In this document: one piece after another, positions 23,715 to 35,096 of the stretch
How the letters are laid out: every line of letters begins with the position of its first letter
Position numbering within the stretch: position 1 is the first letter of the stretch
Origin: Cochliopodium minus
Lineage: Eukaryota > Discosea > Himatismenida > Cochliopodiidae
DNA: 64,000 nucleotides
NCBI GenBank assembly: GCA_024220525.1
Contig: JAMYWO010000099.1
Location: 66,442 to 130,441, forward strand
Reading direction: 5' to 3'
Made by a program: the position numbers and the translations under genes
Notes under the pieces: model-generated
Database searches by the model: none
Told to the model about the DNA's origin: nothing
The model's input: the letters and a program-made list of their open reading frames with translations, nothing else

Positions 23715-25325
23715 CTTTATTTTTTATTTTTTAATTTATTTTAATTTATTTAAATAAAATATTAAAGTTATTACTTTTGTTTGATTTGGTGACAAAAATC
23801 GAAAAATTCATGAGCTGCTCAGTTATTGTCTTGTATTGCATGAAATAAGTCTCGATGAGACAGTCCATCCATGTCGCATTAATGCCTTGGAATTTGTCGA
23901 GAAGTCTGACTTTGCTTTGACTGTTTAAAAAAATTTAAAAAATAAAAACAAATTTAAAATAATTTAAAACAATAAAAATTTAAAAATAATATAAAAAATA
24001 AAACCAATTTTAAAATAATAATGAATGAATTTTACTTTGGGTTTGTTCCACTCTTTTCTTTTGATTTTTTGCTGTTTTTGGAAGCTTTTTCAAACTCTTC
24101 TCTCCATTCATCAAGTTGGAGTTTAATATCGTTAAGTTGTTCCATATTGGTGATCATGTTGCTGAAAGGAGTCAGAATGATGCGATCCATCTTTTCGGAG
24201 AGGTCAGCCAAAGAGAGTGACATTTGGGAGAAGAGGTTGGAGAACAAAGAAAAGGAGCACTCGTCGGAAATTTTGAAAACCTCACTTAATTCTTTTTAAA
24301 TGCAATTAAAAATATTATGTAAATACATAAGATTATTTTAAAAAATATTAAAAATTTAAAATGTTATTTTAAAAAATCTTAAAAATTTAAAATAATACAA
24401 ATAAAGTTAAGTTTTAAAATGACAATATTAATCATTTATTATTTTTTTGAAATTTATTTTAATTTTTTTTTAATATGAAATAAGTTTTACCATTTTTAAT
24501 TTTTTCTGAAACTTTCTCGTCCATTGAAGACAATATGGTTGTTCTCTCTTTGTTCTTAACGCTTGCCCCGAACTGCTCTATGTCGTAGCTGAAATCCTTT
24601 GAAATGTCCGACAATTCCTTCATTTTCGCTTTGAATTTCTTTGAGTTTTCTATCAGCTTGTTGATTTTTGTGATGTTGCTTTCCGTCTCCTACATATTAA
24701 ATTTTTGATTTTAAATTTGTTTGAGAGAAATTTGAAATTGAAAAATCTGATAAAGGTGGATTTAATTCTTTTGGAATGAATAACTTATGGATGTTGATTT
24801 GTTTATATATAAGAATGTTTTAATGTATCATTATTTTGATAAATCACTCTTTTTTTATACTTGGTGATAAATTAAATAATATTGGATCTTATGTGGATAG
24901 TTGAAGCTAATATTATTGTATACTATATTTATAGATCCTATTAATCCAATATGGATTCTCACAAAAATGTATCATAATCCTCCATATTTTTATATGCTTC
25001 AATAAAGAGTTTATGTCTTCAATATCTCATCAATAGTGATAATATGGATGCTAATCAATTATAAAGTGTTTACCAATTTCAAGATAGATAATTTAGCCCT
25101 GAAGAGGATTGAATCCTTCTCTGTAAGAAATTGGATATATTTATTTGGCTTTTTATCTTCCTCTCTGGGTGTTCTGGGAGATAACAATGATCTGGGTGAT
25201 AATTTATTGTTGGAATTGCTGTTTCTTAGCGAAAATGATGTTGTATTTCCATCTTTTTGTTGCAACGGCGGTGTATTTAAGATGTTATTATTATTTTCGC
25301 TATTTGGAGAATTGGGATCATTCAT
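18759..25325 (-). CDS. BAR-PH-ArfGAP-ankyrin protein (ACAP/ASAP class)
   Basis: A long gene of some 14 or more exons, from the ATG at 25325 (Asn/Ser-rich leader) to TAA at 18759. The first junction joins exon 25325-25074 to 24689-24491 in phase 0. In order: BAR helices ([16 protein letters not shown], then [12 protein letters not shown] and VQEYVQF, 25.1-23.3 kb); a PH domain ([16 protein letters not shown] to [12 protein letters not shown], about 22.86-22.63 kb); ArfGAP with CVDC...CIEC zinc ligands and the catalytic Arg in [12 protein letters not shown] (22.2-21.8 kb); its end with [10 protein letters not shown]; two ankyrin repeats ([13 protein letters not shown] and [14 protein letters not shown], 20.95-20.4 kb); then a long Asn/Ser/Glu tail ending in a Pro/Lys-rich PPAPGKFV segment. 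It should sense curved, phosphoinositide-bearing membrane and stop Arf signalling there. An upstream exon near 25493 (MMKMSEQKNKLKR) is possible but its junction is unclear. Confidence 0.88.
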
Positions 25326-25752
25326 TTTGATTTTATATACGGTATATAAGAACTCACTTTTAATTTTTATTTTTTTTTATAATTATTTAAATTCAATAAT
25401 TAATCAACAAAGACTTGTTTTTGGTTAAAAATAGGAACTGTTCTTTTTCTTTGATTCTTTTCAATTTGTTTTTTTGTTCACTCATCTTCATCATCAACAA
25501 GGAAAAATCAACAATCAGATATTATACTTGAATAATTGTTTGTCAAAGCAGTTTAAAGATTCACTAAACATAATAGCTCTTCCCTAAAATCAATTTGAAA
25601 TTTATTAAAAGAAATTTGGAAACAAAATTGTAATATTTTATCTAGTTCAAAATTTGTAGATTTAAACTTTGAATGTTCAAATTTTGAGAAAGCTTTGTAT
25701 CACAATGGCCAATAAATCAATCTTTTCCTGATGAAAATAAATTTAAAAAAAA

Positions 25753-27139
25753 ATGATGCCATTTAATTTGAATAAGGAATGTGCAAATGAAGATATCAAC
25801 TTGGAAAGATTGATGGAGATAATGAAGAAAAATAATAATATTAATTTTTATGAGAATGAACGTCATAAGATAGCTCTGCATGATCTTTGCGGCAATAAGA
25901 ACATCACTTTGGAGATGTTGAGATATATGGTAGAGATGAAAAGCGAAATTAATGCATTAGATAGAGATGGAATGACTCCATTGCATTATCTCATGTATTC
26001 TGAGAATGCCAATCCTGAAATGGTTAAATACATGGTATGTGAGAAGGCAAATCCTCTTGCAATTAATATTTTTGGGTAAGTTTGGATCACATTATAATAA
26101 AACCATAAAGTATATTATTTGATCCCCAATTATCTTGGATATTTATACTCATTCCAACCAAATCCACAATTTTAATCAATCATTAATAATTTCAAAGAAT
26201 TATCCATTGAATTAATGAACTATTAAGATTAATCACTTTATTGGTCTTTTTTATTTGATAAAAATAATAAACAAGTTTTATTATTTAATTGTCCAAAATT
26301 TTAACTGTTTTAAATATTTAGAATTCTTGATTTTATTATTAAAAAACTAAAAAGTTATACACTACTAAAGAATAACTGCGAAAGTGAGTCTATTTCCCTA
26401 GAAATAATCAAATACCTTGTCGAAGAACAAAACATTCCTATTAACTACTTGGACTTTGAGAAGAAAACAGCAATGCACGACGCCTGTAACAACGAGAAGG
26501 TCACCTACGACATCATTAAATATCTCGTCGACAAAAAATCTGACTTGAATTCGAGAGATAAATGTTATGGAGATTCTCCTTTTTTTCTTTTGTGTCAAAA
26601 CAAGAATGTCAGTGTTGATATGGTCAAATATATGATTGAAAATAAAGCTAATCTCAATGTTGATGACTTGAATGAGGGAAACAGCGAGGATGAATTGGAG
26701 CATAATTCTGCTTATCTCAAGTTGTTTTGGCATGATTTTGACTTGAAAACACTCCAAAAATTTGCCGTTCTGTTTGTACTAAAAGGTAAAATAATGAAGA
26801 ATATTTTTAATACTTTTAATTTTAATTTGTATTTATGAACTCTTTCTTTTTTGGTTTTAAATTAATTTTTTTTTAGGTTATGATATTTTCTTTGAAACTT
26901 CCATTGTTGAAAATCAACTCAAAGAAAAAACTGAAGCCATCAACAAAATGTTCAAAGAAGGCACTTTGTGGGATGTAGAAACTCATCAATACTTTCCAAA
27001 AGAAGTTCAACTATCCATTTTTGTTTTTTTGGTTTGTATCAAGAATGTTTCGAGTAATGGCATGACAATCTTCCCAAAACCTTTGAAACTTTACATCATA
27101 CAGATGTTTGTCGATTTTAGACTCAAAGATCTTTTTTGA
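25753..27139 (+). CDS. Ankyrin repeat protein
   Basis: Three exons (25753 to about 26073, about 26322-26785, and about 26879-27139) with one frame. Ankyrin units carry the spacing HKIALHDLCGNKNITLEMLR, MTPLHYLMYSENANPEMVKY, TAMHDACNNEKVTYDIIKYL and GDSPFFLLCQNKNVSVDMVK, about five in all, of a variant type with N-(I/V/A)-(T/S/N) at the turn. The C-terminal part (FPKEVQLSIFVFLVCIKN and FPKPLKLYIIQMFVD) has the look of a small helical adaptor such as an F-box/PRANC-type end, inferred only from its pattern. Probably a protein-protein scaffold. Poly(T) introns, no signal peptide or membrane helix. Confidence 0.78.
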
Positions 27140-27303
27140 ACCTTTTTAATCAAGGATTAATTGAGTTCATTTTATGTTGTGAGTGAAAAGATTATCAAGT
27201 TCTTTTTTAAATAAAAATTAAAAAAAAATTTGAGAACAAATTTAAAATCTTACTCTTTTCAAATTATTTAATTTGTGTGATTGGATATTTACAGGTATAA
27301 TTC

Positions 27304-30249
27304 ATGAGGAAAAGCGTGAATAATATCAATATGAGCGAAATGATCATTGAGAAAGAAAAATTTAAAAAGTCAAACAACATATTTATCCTCAAAGAAAAAA
27401 GATTGGAAGATGAGATCAATAGTACGAGCAGCGATGATTCAGATATAATATCTAGTGATGAAGATTTGGTGGATATGGTAAGTTCAAATTATATAAAGCA
27501 CATCAAATAATATTTTATAGTTCATAATATTGAATACATAACCTGATATATCCATCTTAATCCCACATTAATAGAATATTCAAAATCTTAGCGGATAATT
27601 AAATATATTTTCAATATTTTGGTATTATTTTCTTATATCAATCACATCAAAAAAATCAATATTCAAATCCAATACCCCTTTATATTAATAGTGAAAATTA
27701 ATATATAACAAACATTAATTTTTTCATGTTAAGGGAATAATAGGAGATAGGCTCGAAATAGTTTTTGAAAACCAAGAGAACACAAATGATATCAAATCTA
27801 TCAAAGAAATCAAAATTCTGAATAATTCCAACTCAAAAGACCGACATTGTACAGAGAGAAGACTGACCATCATTCCCCAGCTCGAGTTGGATAATAGGAG
27901 AAACTCCAAACAGCAAGCGGAGTTGCATCTAAAGAAACATGGTCGTGTTTTTGTTGAGCACAACACTGTCAATCATTTTTCTGCAAGTCCAAAGAAAAGT
28001 CCTTCTCATGAGTAAACTAGTTTTAATCTTTTCTTCTTCTTCTTTATTTTTTTTTATTTTTATTTATGTTAATGTAATAATTTTTTTTTTTTTTTTGTTT
28101 TTAAAAGTGACATCAAATTGGACACGGAACAGAAACCATCAGAAACTAAGGCTCTTGGATTCTTATCTTTCATTGACGAAAACGACCAAGAAACTCTCAA
28201 AATAGAAAAAGAGATCATAAAGTCTAAAGCGTCTGGTATTTTTGATTTCGTTGATGGTAATTTATTTCCAAATATTTTATAATTTCATTTTTTATTTAAA
28301 TTATAAAATAAATTTATAATTTTAATTATTTTTTATTTATTAGTTTTTATTTTTTATTTATTTTTTTATTTTAATATCTTTTATTTTTATTTTGATTCAA
28401 AAAAAAAAAAAGAGGAAACCAATTATATGTTCTATAAAGGGATCATGGAAGTGAAAGTGAAGAAGAAATGGGAAAAGAGATTCGTAGTACAAAAAGAATC
28501 TAACCTCAACTTCTCTGTTGCAAGCTACTTTTCATCTCCTGTCGACACGCTTGACTTGTGCTCTGTCTATAAAATAAAAACTATAACTGAAAAGAAGAAA
28601 CAGAAAAGTTTGTGTTAAAATTATTTTCATTTTAAATTTTAAATTTTTTTATTTTATTTTTTATTTTTTATTTTTTAGTTTTTTCATTGCCAATTTCAAA
28701 AAGTATTTTTTTTACAAAAATTTTTTCATTTTTTTTTAATTTTTTTTTCAATTTTTTAATTTTTTTTGAAGAAGATAACGTGTCGACTTCTTTGGACAAA
28801 TCTGATGGTTTCAAAAAAGAAAAAGAAATACATTACGAATTTCATGCGTACACGGAAAATAAAATATATGAATTTAGATTCAAAGAAAAAAATGACATGA
28901 GGTATTAAATAAAATTAATTTTTATTTTTTTTTGTTATTTTTAAATTTATTATTTGATTTTTTTTTTTTTTTAAGATCTTGGTTCTCTCTTTTCAAGTAT
29001 TTTCTTGACAATTTCTACAGTTATGAAAATTTGTATTTGAATAACCATCTGATTTCAAACTACATTATAAATTTGTTCCACAAATCGAGTGCATCCAATC
29101 CAAGCAAACTCATTGGTAACCAAATTTTAAATTTTTAAATTTATTTTTAAAAATTTATGAATTTATTTTTTGTCAGAAAATTTTTCTGTTCTTGAAAGTT
29201 GGTTCATGTATTTTAAGAATAACAACAAAAGACTTCCTTACGATTTTGAAACAAATTTTTTTTGTAACGGTAAAATTTTTTTAAACTTTTTTTTTTAATT
29301 TTTTTTTTTAATTCTTTTTCATTTTTTTTTGAAAGGAATGGAAGTGATCATATCTATGGAACACCATGTCACTTTGTATACTCTACTCAAACTCATTTAT
29401 GAATATTCAGAGGTTTTCCAAGGATTGGTGAGGGAGCTTGTGTTTGTTGGATTTTTCATACAGAAACATTTTTGTTCTTTTTTTTTATCTTGGAATCACA
29501 ACATTAGGTAAACTATTTTTTTAGAATTTATTTGATTTTTTTATTTAAATTTTCTTTATTTAAATTTTCTTTATTATTTTTCTAGACAAAATTTCATAAA
29601 GTTGATTTTGTACAAAGGACTCCAAAAAAAAATAAAAGAGATTAAGCCATTGATCGAAAAAAATGACAAGAAAAAAATCAAAATAAAACCTAGAAAGTAA
29701 AATAAAAAATTATTCATTTTATTTTTTCTTTATTTTATTTTTTATTTATTTTATTTTTTATTTATTTTATTTTATTTTTTATTTATTTTATTTTTTATTT
29801 ATTTTATTTTTTAGCAATGTGAACAGTTTTGTAGAAAACAGAATAGAAATCAACTATTATTTATCTTTTACTCAACAAGTAGAAAAGTTAAGGAAAATAT
29901 CAGAAGATGAAAACGAAATTAAAAATCACAATGTGTATTATGATTTATCAAAAAAGACAATGGTTCCCATTCCACAGTAATATTTTATTCCACATTTAAA
30001 TTATTTTTTTTTTTTAATTTATTTTTATTCAAAAAGGAGTAAAATAATTTATTTAAAGAGAGCAATTGAAGAATGGGACAAAGAAATGAAATTGTACGAA
30101 AAATGGCAAAAGGCAATCCTACTAACTTCATTTCCTGATCTTAATGGTATTTTTTATTCATTTTTTATTTATTTTTTTATTTATTTATTTTTTTTTTTAA
30201 AAAAGAAATAAAATATAGGAAGATAAAAATTGAATCAGATCTAATCTAA
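27304..30249 (+). CDS. PH-domain protein with an unrecognised C-terminal region, many exons
   Basis: The first exon 27304-27477 is acidic and Ser-rich. The second (27734 to about 28012) and third (about 28110-28256) are polar. A PH domain spans exons at about 28411-28609, 28769-28901 and 28975-29115: FYKGIMEVKVKKKWEKRFVV opens it, EFHAYTENKIYEFRFKEK holds strands 6-7, and SWFSLFKYFLD is the C-terminal helix. It then has ESWFMYFKNNNKRLPYD, HHVTLYTLLKLIYEYSEVFQ, FFLSWNHNIRQNFIKLILY and a coiled-coil-like Lys-rich end. The last exon after 30210 ends with SDLI and TAA at 30247. The SWNHNIR block looks like a conserved domain, but I do not know it. Likely a phosphoinositide-binding membrane-associated protein. 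Confidence 0.65.
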
Positions 30250-30567
30250 GATCATGAACGAATGTATTGAATTGTATTACAAAAAATAAAAAAAAAAATT
30301 TTAAATTTCAATTTTTTGTTTCCTAAATCCACTTTTCCTTTTGTGTTTGATTTGTTTTTAGTTTATAACATATTCAAATAAATTTGGAAAACACTCCTTT
30401 TATTCTTTCGTAATTTTGATAGAATTAGTTTGAAAATTAAAAATCAAATTAAATGTTCCAAATTTAAAAAGAGAAAAAAAATGATTTTTAAAAAGAGAAA
30501 AAAGGATGAGATTTGAAGAAAAGAATTTTGTTGATCGAAAACAAAACAGTGGAGTAATTTATGAAAG

Positions 30568-30984
30568 TTGACAAACTCTCTTTTCCAAAAACCATTCTCA
30601 GAAATACTTCTTATCCAAACAATCAAGTCCAAAGAAATTAAGAGAAAAAATTACAGAACAGTGACAAAAGAGAAAAATTTTTTGAGATTCGAAAACGTAT
30701 TGAGAAGATTTAGGAAGGGACAAGAAAATGAGCAAAACTCCAAGGAGAATGTTGATGTAAACGAAATAAGAAAGAGTTTGAATAAGTTTACACTTAATTT
30801 AATTTTTCTTTGAACTAATTTCTTTTTTATTTCTTTTATTTTTTATTTCTTATTTTTCATTCAATTAATGTTGAAAGTAGAATACAAATTAGAAGGATGC
30901 AATCAAGAAGTGATCTCGTTCTGCTCCTTCATTTCATTGCTACTTTCCAATAAATATGTGAAAGGAAAGATCTGTTCGAAGTAA
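30568..30984 (+). CDS. Small hypothetical protein, weak model
   Basis: An open frame with a polar, Lys/Glu/Asn-rich middle (GQENEQNSKENVDVNEIRK) may be spliced by a GTTTGA donor near 30775 to a second stretch at about 30869-30984 that reads EYKLEGCNQEVISFCSFISL and ends KGKICSK. The second stretch has exon-like GC. The start is unclear, because another frame from an upstream ATG (MKVDKLSFPKTIL) is equally readable. No family recognised. Confidence 0.3.
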
Positions 30985-32016
30985 AAATATTTAAAAATAA
31001 AAAGATAAATAAAAATAATATAAAATAAATAAATAAAAAATCAGAAATTAAAAATCAAAAAAATAAATTAAAAGGAGATGAATCCTTATTTTAGTTTTGC
31101 CAATTATTTCAAAACAATAGAATGTCTTTTTTAATTTTTTTATTCGCCTATTGATATTTAAATCTTATTTGATTGGGAATTCTTTATTTCTTTTGAATTT
31201 CTGAGCTCATATTGAGAGAGAATTAAAAAATATTATGGTTTCTTGAATTTCTCTTTTCTTTATATATGGATGCGTTTTAGATTTTCTGATTGATATCAAA
31301 GATAATCAAAATAATTTTGATTTGATATGCTTAAAGATAATAGGTTTTTAATTTTATGGTTGTTTGATTGATATATTTCCTATTTTTTACCTTGAATTTC
31401 TTTATTATTTTACAATGGTGATTTTGTTATTCAACAGATATTTCAATTTCTCGACAGTTATATTTCCTATTTTCGCAAGTATAATGCAAATGGTGTATAA
31501 TGCAATAGTGTATCGACTTGATTGGTTCATTGAATTAAAATCTTTCTTATATTTCAACACTGAATTTGATTTTATCGAAACAATAGGCATTTCTCCACAA
31601 CAAAATAGCTTATTTTGAGGTGTATTCTTCTTCTTCTCAAGGTGGAGATAATCTTTTTTTTTCAATCCTCTTTGCTTTTTTTTACCAAATAACAAATTAG
31701 ATACAATTCCTGAATCAATGAGATCAATTCAGTTGTATTTGTTATGTAAATCTATTTTTTTTATTTTATGAAAGAAAGATCAAAGGAGAAAAAGAGATTT
31801 AAAATATAATATACATTTCTATTCTTATAAGAGAAAAATCTCATTATTATGGTTTCATGATTTCCACATGGCTAACAAACACCAACAAAAATTATTTCCA
31901 AAATCTAATAAAAATAAAAGAAAATGAAAGAATGATAAAGTGTAAAATCAATCCAAATTGTGGTTCCAACTGAATATATTTTTTTCAAATATCAACCTGA
32001 TTAAAATAATTAAAAA
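30985..32016. other. No supported gene
   Basis: Over 1 kb of AT-rich sequence before a gap. Overlapping open frames on the two strands at 31364-31695 are hydrophobic or Lys-rich, without motif or splice support. The 5' part of the actin gene may be missing in the gap at its right end. Confidence 0.5.
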
Positions 32017-32017
32017 N
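32017..32017. other. Assembly gap (single N)
   Basis: One N inside an A-rich run directly upstream of actin coding sequence. The first 60 or so actin residues are absent from the left side, so real sequence is missing or displaced here. Confidence 0.9.
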
Positions 32018-33001
32018 ATCAAAAGGGGGATTATTGACTTTGAAATATCCAATTGAAAATGGAATCGTTTCAAATTGGGAAGATATGGAGAAGATATGGC
32101 ATCATACTCTCTACAATGAACTGAAAGTAAATCCAGAAGAACATCCAATCCTTTTGACAGAAGCACCATTGAATCCAAAGGCCAACAGAGAAAAGATGAC
32201 AGAGATAATGTTCGAAACATTCAATTCACCAGCGATGTATGTTGCCATCCAAGCGATACTTTCACTTTATGCATCTGGTCGTACCACAGGGATAGTAATC
32301 GATTCAGGAGATGGAGTTTCACACATTGTCCCAGTTTATGAAGGCTTTTCTCTTCCTCATGCAATCAAGAGATTAGATATTGCAGGAAGGAATTTGACAG
32401 AGTATTTAATGTTGATTTTGTCAGAAAGAGGTTATTCATTCACCACATCTGCAGAAAGAGAAATAGTGAGAGATCTCAAAGAAAAACTTTGCTATGTAGC
32501 TTTTGATTATGATAAAGGTTAAAGCTTTTGTTTTTTGTAATTAAAATTTACTTTTTTTTTTCTAAAGAATTATCCAATTCTAAAGAAGAAATAACGTATG
32601 AACTTCCTGATAGACAACTCATTAAAATTGGTGATGAGAGATTTAGGTGTCCAGAAGCACTTTTTAAGCCATCATTAATGAAAGTAGATTCACCTGGCTT
32701 ACACCACTTAACCCACAAGAGTATATTAATGTGCCACGATGATGTAAGGAAGGATATTTTCAGAAATATTATTCTTTCTGGAGGAACTACCATGCTAAAG
32801 GGTTTATCAGAAAGACTGCAAAAAGAATTGACCAGTCTTGAACCTTTGTACAAAGTTCAAGTCATAGCACCACCCCACAGGAATATTTCAGTTTGGATTG
32901 GAGGTTCTATTCTTGCATCTTTGCACAGTTTTCAACACATGTGGGTCACAAAAGAAGATTACGACGAAATTGGTCCTGAAATTGTTCACAATTGTTTTTA
33001 A
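32018..33001 (+). CDS. Divergent actin, N-terminus missing
   Basis: Exons to 32517 and 32568-33001 join in phase 1. Reading starts at [20 protein letters not shown], which is about residue 65 of actin, and runs to the C-terminus. [40 protein letters not shown] (phosphate loop 2), [35 protein letters not shown] and [17 protein letters not shown] are clear actin signatures. Many positions differ from conventional actin: [15 protein letters not shown] instead of FPGIADRMQ, DIFRN instead of DLYGN, and an end of EIVHNCF instead of SIVHRKCF. It is therefore a divergent paralogue or a very close actin-like protein. The first exon(s) with phosphate loop 1 are lost at the gap. It converges on the methyltransferase gene 72 bases away. 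Confidence 0.9.
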
Positions 33002-33072
33002 AAAAAAAGCAGAATTATTTAATTTATTTTTGTAGATACTCCAATCAATTAATTAATAAAAAAAATTTTATT

Positions 33073-34910
33073 TTAGTAATCATGCTTTCTTTTCAGTTTA
33101 CTGGCATTTTTCTCAAATACAGAATTGGTGTAGTTATAAATTTCCGTGTATTGCTCTCTGAACAACTTGTCAGATTGAGTGGTCCTTTCGGTGAATCCGT
33201 TTTGCAAGCTTTTTTTGAAAACCCAAACGGGAATGGTGTTTGTTTCTTTGCTTCTTCCTTGAGAAGGGAGGAGGCCATAATAACTACAACCAAACAACTT
33301 GGACTGGCAAAATATACAAAGTAATTCACACAAAGAAAATTTGGGGATGTCAGTGAGATGAATGGCCATGTAGCCTTGATCCTCCAAAATCTCCCAAGCT
33401 TTGTGCAAAGAGACAAACAAAAACTCGACCAACCAGCCATTAAAAGAAGGAAAAGAGTCAACAGATTGCCCCGAAACGGAAGTGTAAATCTCGAAATCGA
33501 AGAAAGGAGGGCTGGTGAAAATGAGGTTGGGGATGAAATCTTGGGGGAACTCTCCTGTTTGAAAAGGTTGGTATATGACTTTGAATCTTTCTTTGTCTCC
33601 ACCTCCGAACATCTCGACCATTTTCCCGTGAGACTTTTGGAGGGTGAGATTAGGGTCAAAAGCAACATATCTGTCTACTTTTTTGGCAAGAGCGGCCATT
33701 AACCTGTCACCCCAACCCGCAGAAATGTCCAATATTCTGGTCCCTCCCAAAATTTTGTAAACAGAAAAAGCCAACGTAGATTTGAATTGAGTGCACTCCT
33801 TCACTTTTCTATAGATGGCTTCTCTGAGTTCAAACATGTTGATGTCTTTCTTTTGTTCAAAGAGATGATCGAGAACGCCGCTGACAAAAATGGGGACTTT
33901 CCACAAGTCGTAAGGAGAAAGGCTCTGATCTTTCCTTCTTGCTTTCATCCTTTGTTTGTCAGAAAAATAATCAGTGATGATGTTTATTTTTTCGTACTCA
34001 TCTTTCTTGGGGATCATAATCTGGGATACTCCATTGAAGTTTAAGTGAAAAAAATTTTTGGTTTTGTTGAAATTTATTCCCACTTTAAAGGGAATGTCGA
34101 ATTGGACATCTGGCTCATAGTTTTGGAGGTTGTAAAAATATTCCTCCACTTGTTCCTCATCCAAACTGTATTTTTTTATTGGAAATTTTATCACTCTCTT
34201 CTCGCATATCAGATAGATCAATGCACTACTCAGTAGATTCATTGATTGTTTGTAGGGATGAAGGATCTCACTGATAGATTCCCGTGTTATAGACACTGCA
34301 TTGTTTTTTATGTGCTCGGAAAATTCTAACGTGTATGCTATTAGTGTGACTGATACATTTTCTATGTTCTTTTTCATCCAATCTTTCAATGTTTGCTTCT
34401 GAAAATCTATTTTCACTATATTCTTTAGATTTTCAAGATAATTGATTGAATCTGTATAATATCTTCTCAACAACACTATATCTTTTTCTATTGATATTTC
34501 TTCTTTGTTTTCATTTGTCAATCTTAGAAATTTTTTGTATTTTCTATTCAGATCCGCATATAATGAGGAAATGTGAATTCCATAAAGATCCACATATTCC
34601 AAAAATTTTGTATTTGTATCTAATCATCATTAAATCTAATATCTTTCTGAGAAGAATGTATTTATATGTTTATTTTACCTTGATATTTGATATTGGGTCT
34701 GCATTTTTCATAAATTTGATTGCAATATTCATTTAATTTGCTCATTTGAACAAATTCGTAAGAATATGCTGAACATATGTTTGTTTGATAGATTATATTT
34801 TCGATATTTTGTAATCTTGGATATTCATATTGATTGTGTGCATCAATTGATTGATGAGAATATTTCAAATAATCTGGTTGATTATTTTTGGTGTTATTCA
34901 CAATTTTCAT
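33073..34910 (-). CDS. SAM-dependent methyltransferase with SPPF motif, giant-virus-like
   Basis: Exons 34910-34679 and 34619-33073 join in phase 1 and give 592 residues. The N-terminal 330 residues are polar and helical with no known motif. The C-terminal half has a Rossmann methyltransferase core: ILDISAGWGDRLMAALAKKV (SAM-binding motif I), RYVAFDPNLTL (acidic end of strand 2), LIFTSPPFFDFEIY (a SPPF form of the amino-methyltransferase catalytic motif) and ILEDQGYMAIHLTDIPKF. The SPP(Y/F) motif is typical of N4-cytosine and N6-adenine methylases acting on DNA or RNA. From memory, the pairing of SAGWGDRL with SPPFFD(x)EIY is seen mainly in proteins of nucleocytoplasmic large DNA viruses and protists. 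One short intron shows that it is settled in a eukaryotic genome. Substrate unknown. Confidence 0.8.
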
Positions 34911-35096
34911 CTAAATGAAGCAAATATAATAACAAACATAAAAATTTCAAATGCTTTGTTTTTACATGAACGAATTTTTTTTATTAAACAGTCAAATTTT
35001 TCTCTTATAAATTTCTCATAATCATTATTCTTCAAAATATAAAAATCATAAAAAAAATTGATTGAATTTTAAAAAAGAACACCTATATTTTTTAAA

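Noticed and set aside
25036-25428. Plus-strand frame opposite the first exon of the ArfGAP gene
   Set aside because: The minus-strand frame has the BAR start and proper splice sites; the plus frame is hydrophobic noise.
31364-31695. Overlapping frames on both strands as possible genes
   Set aside because: Neither has a splice signal, a recognisable motif or raised GC. They mirror each other as expected from composition.
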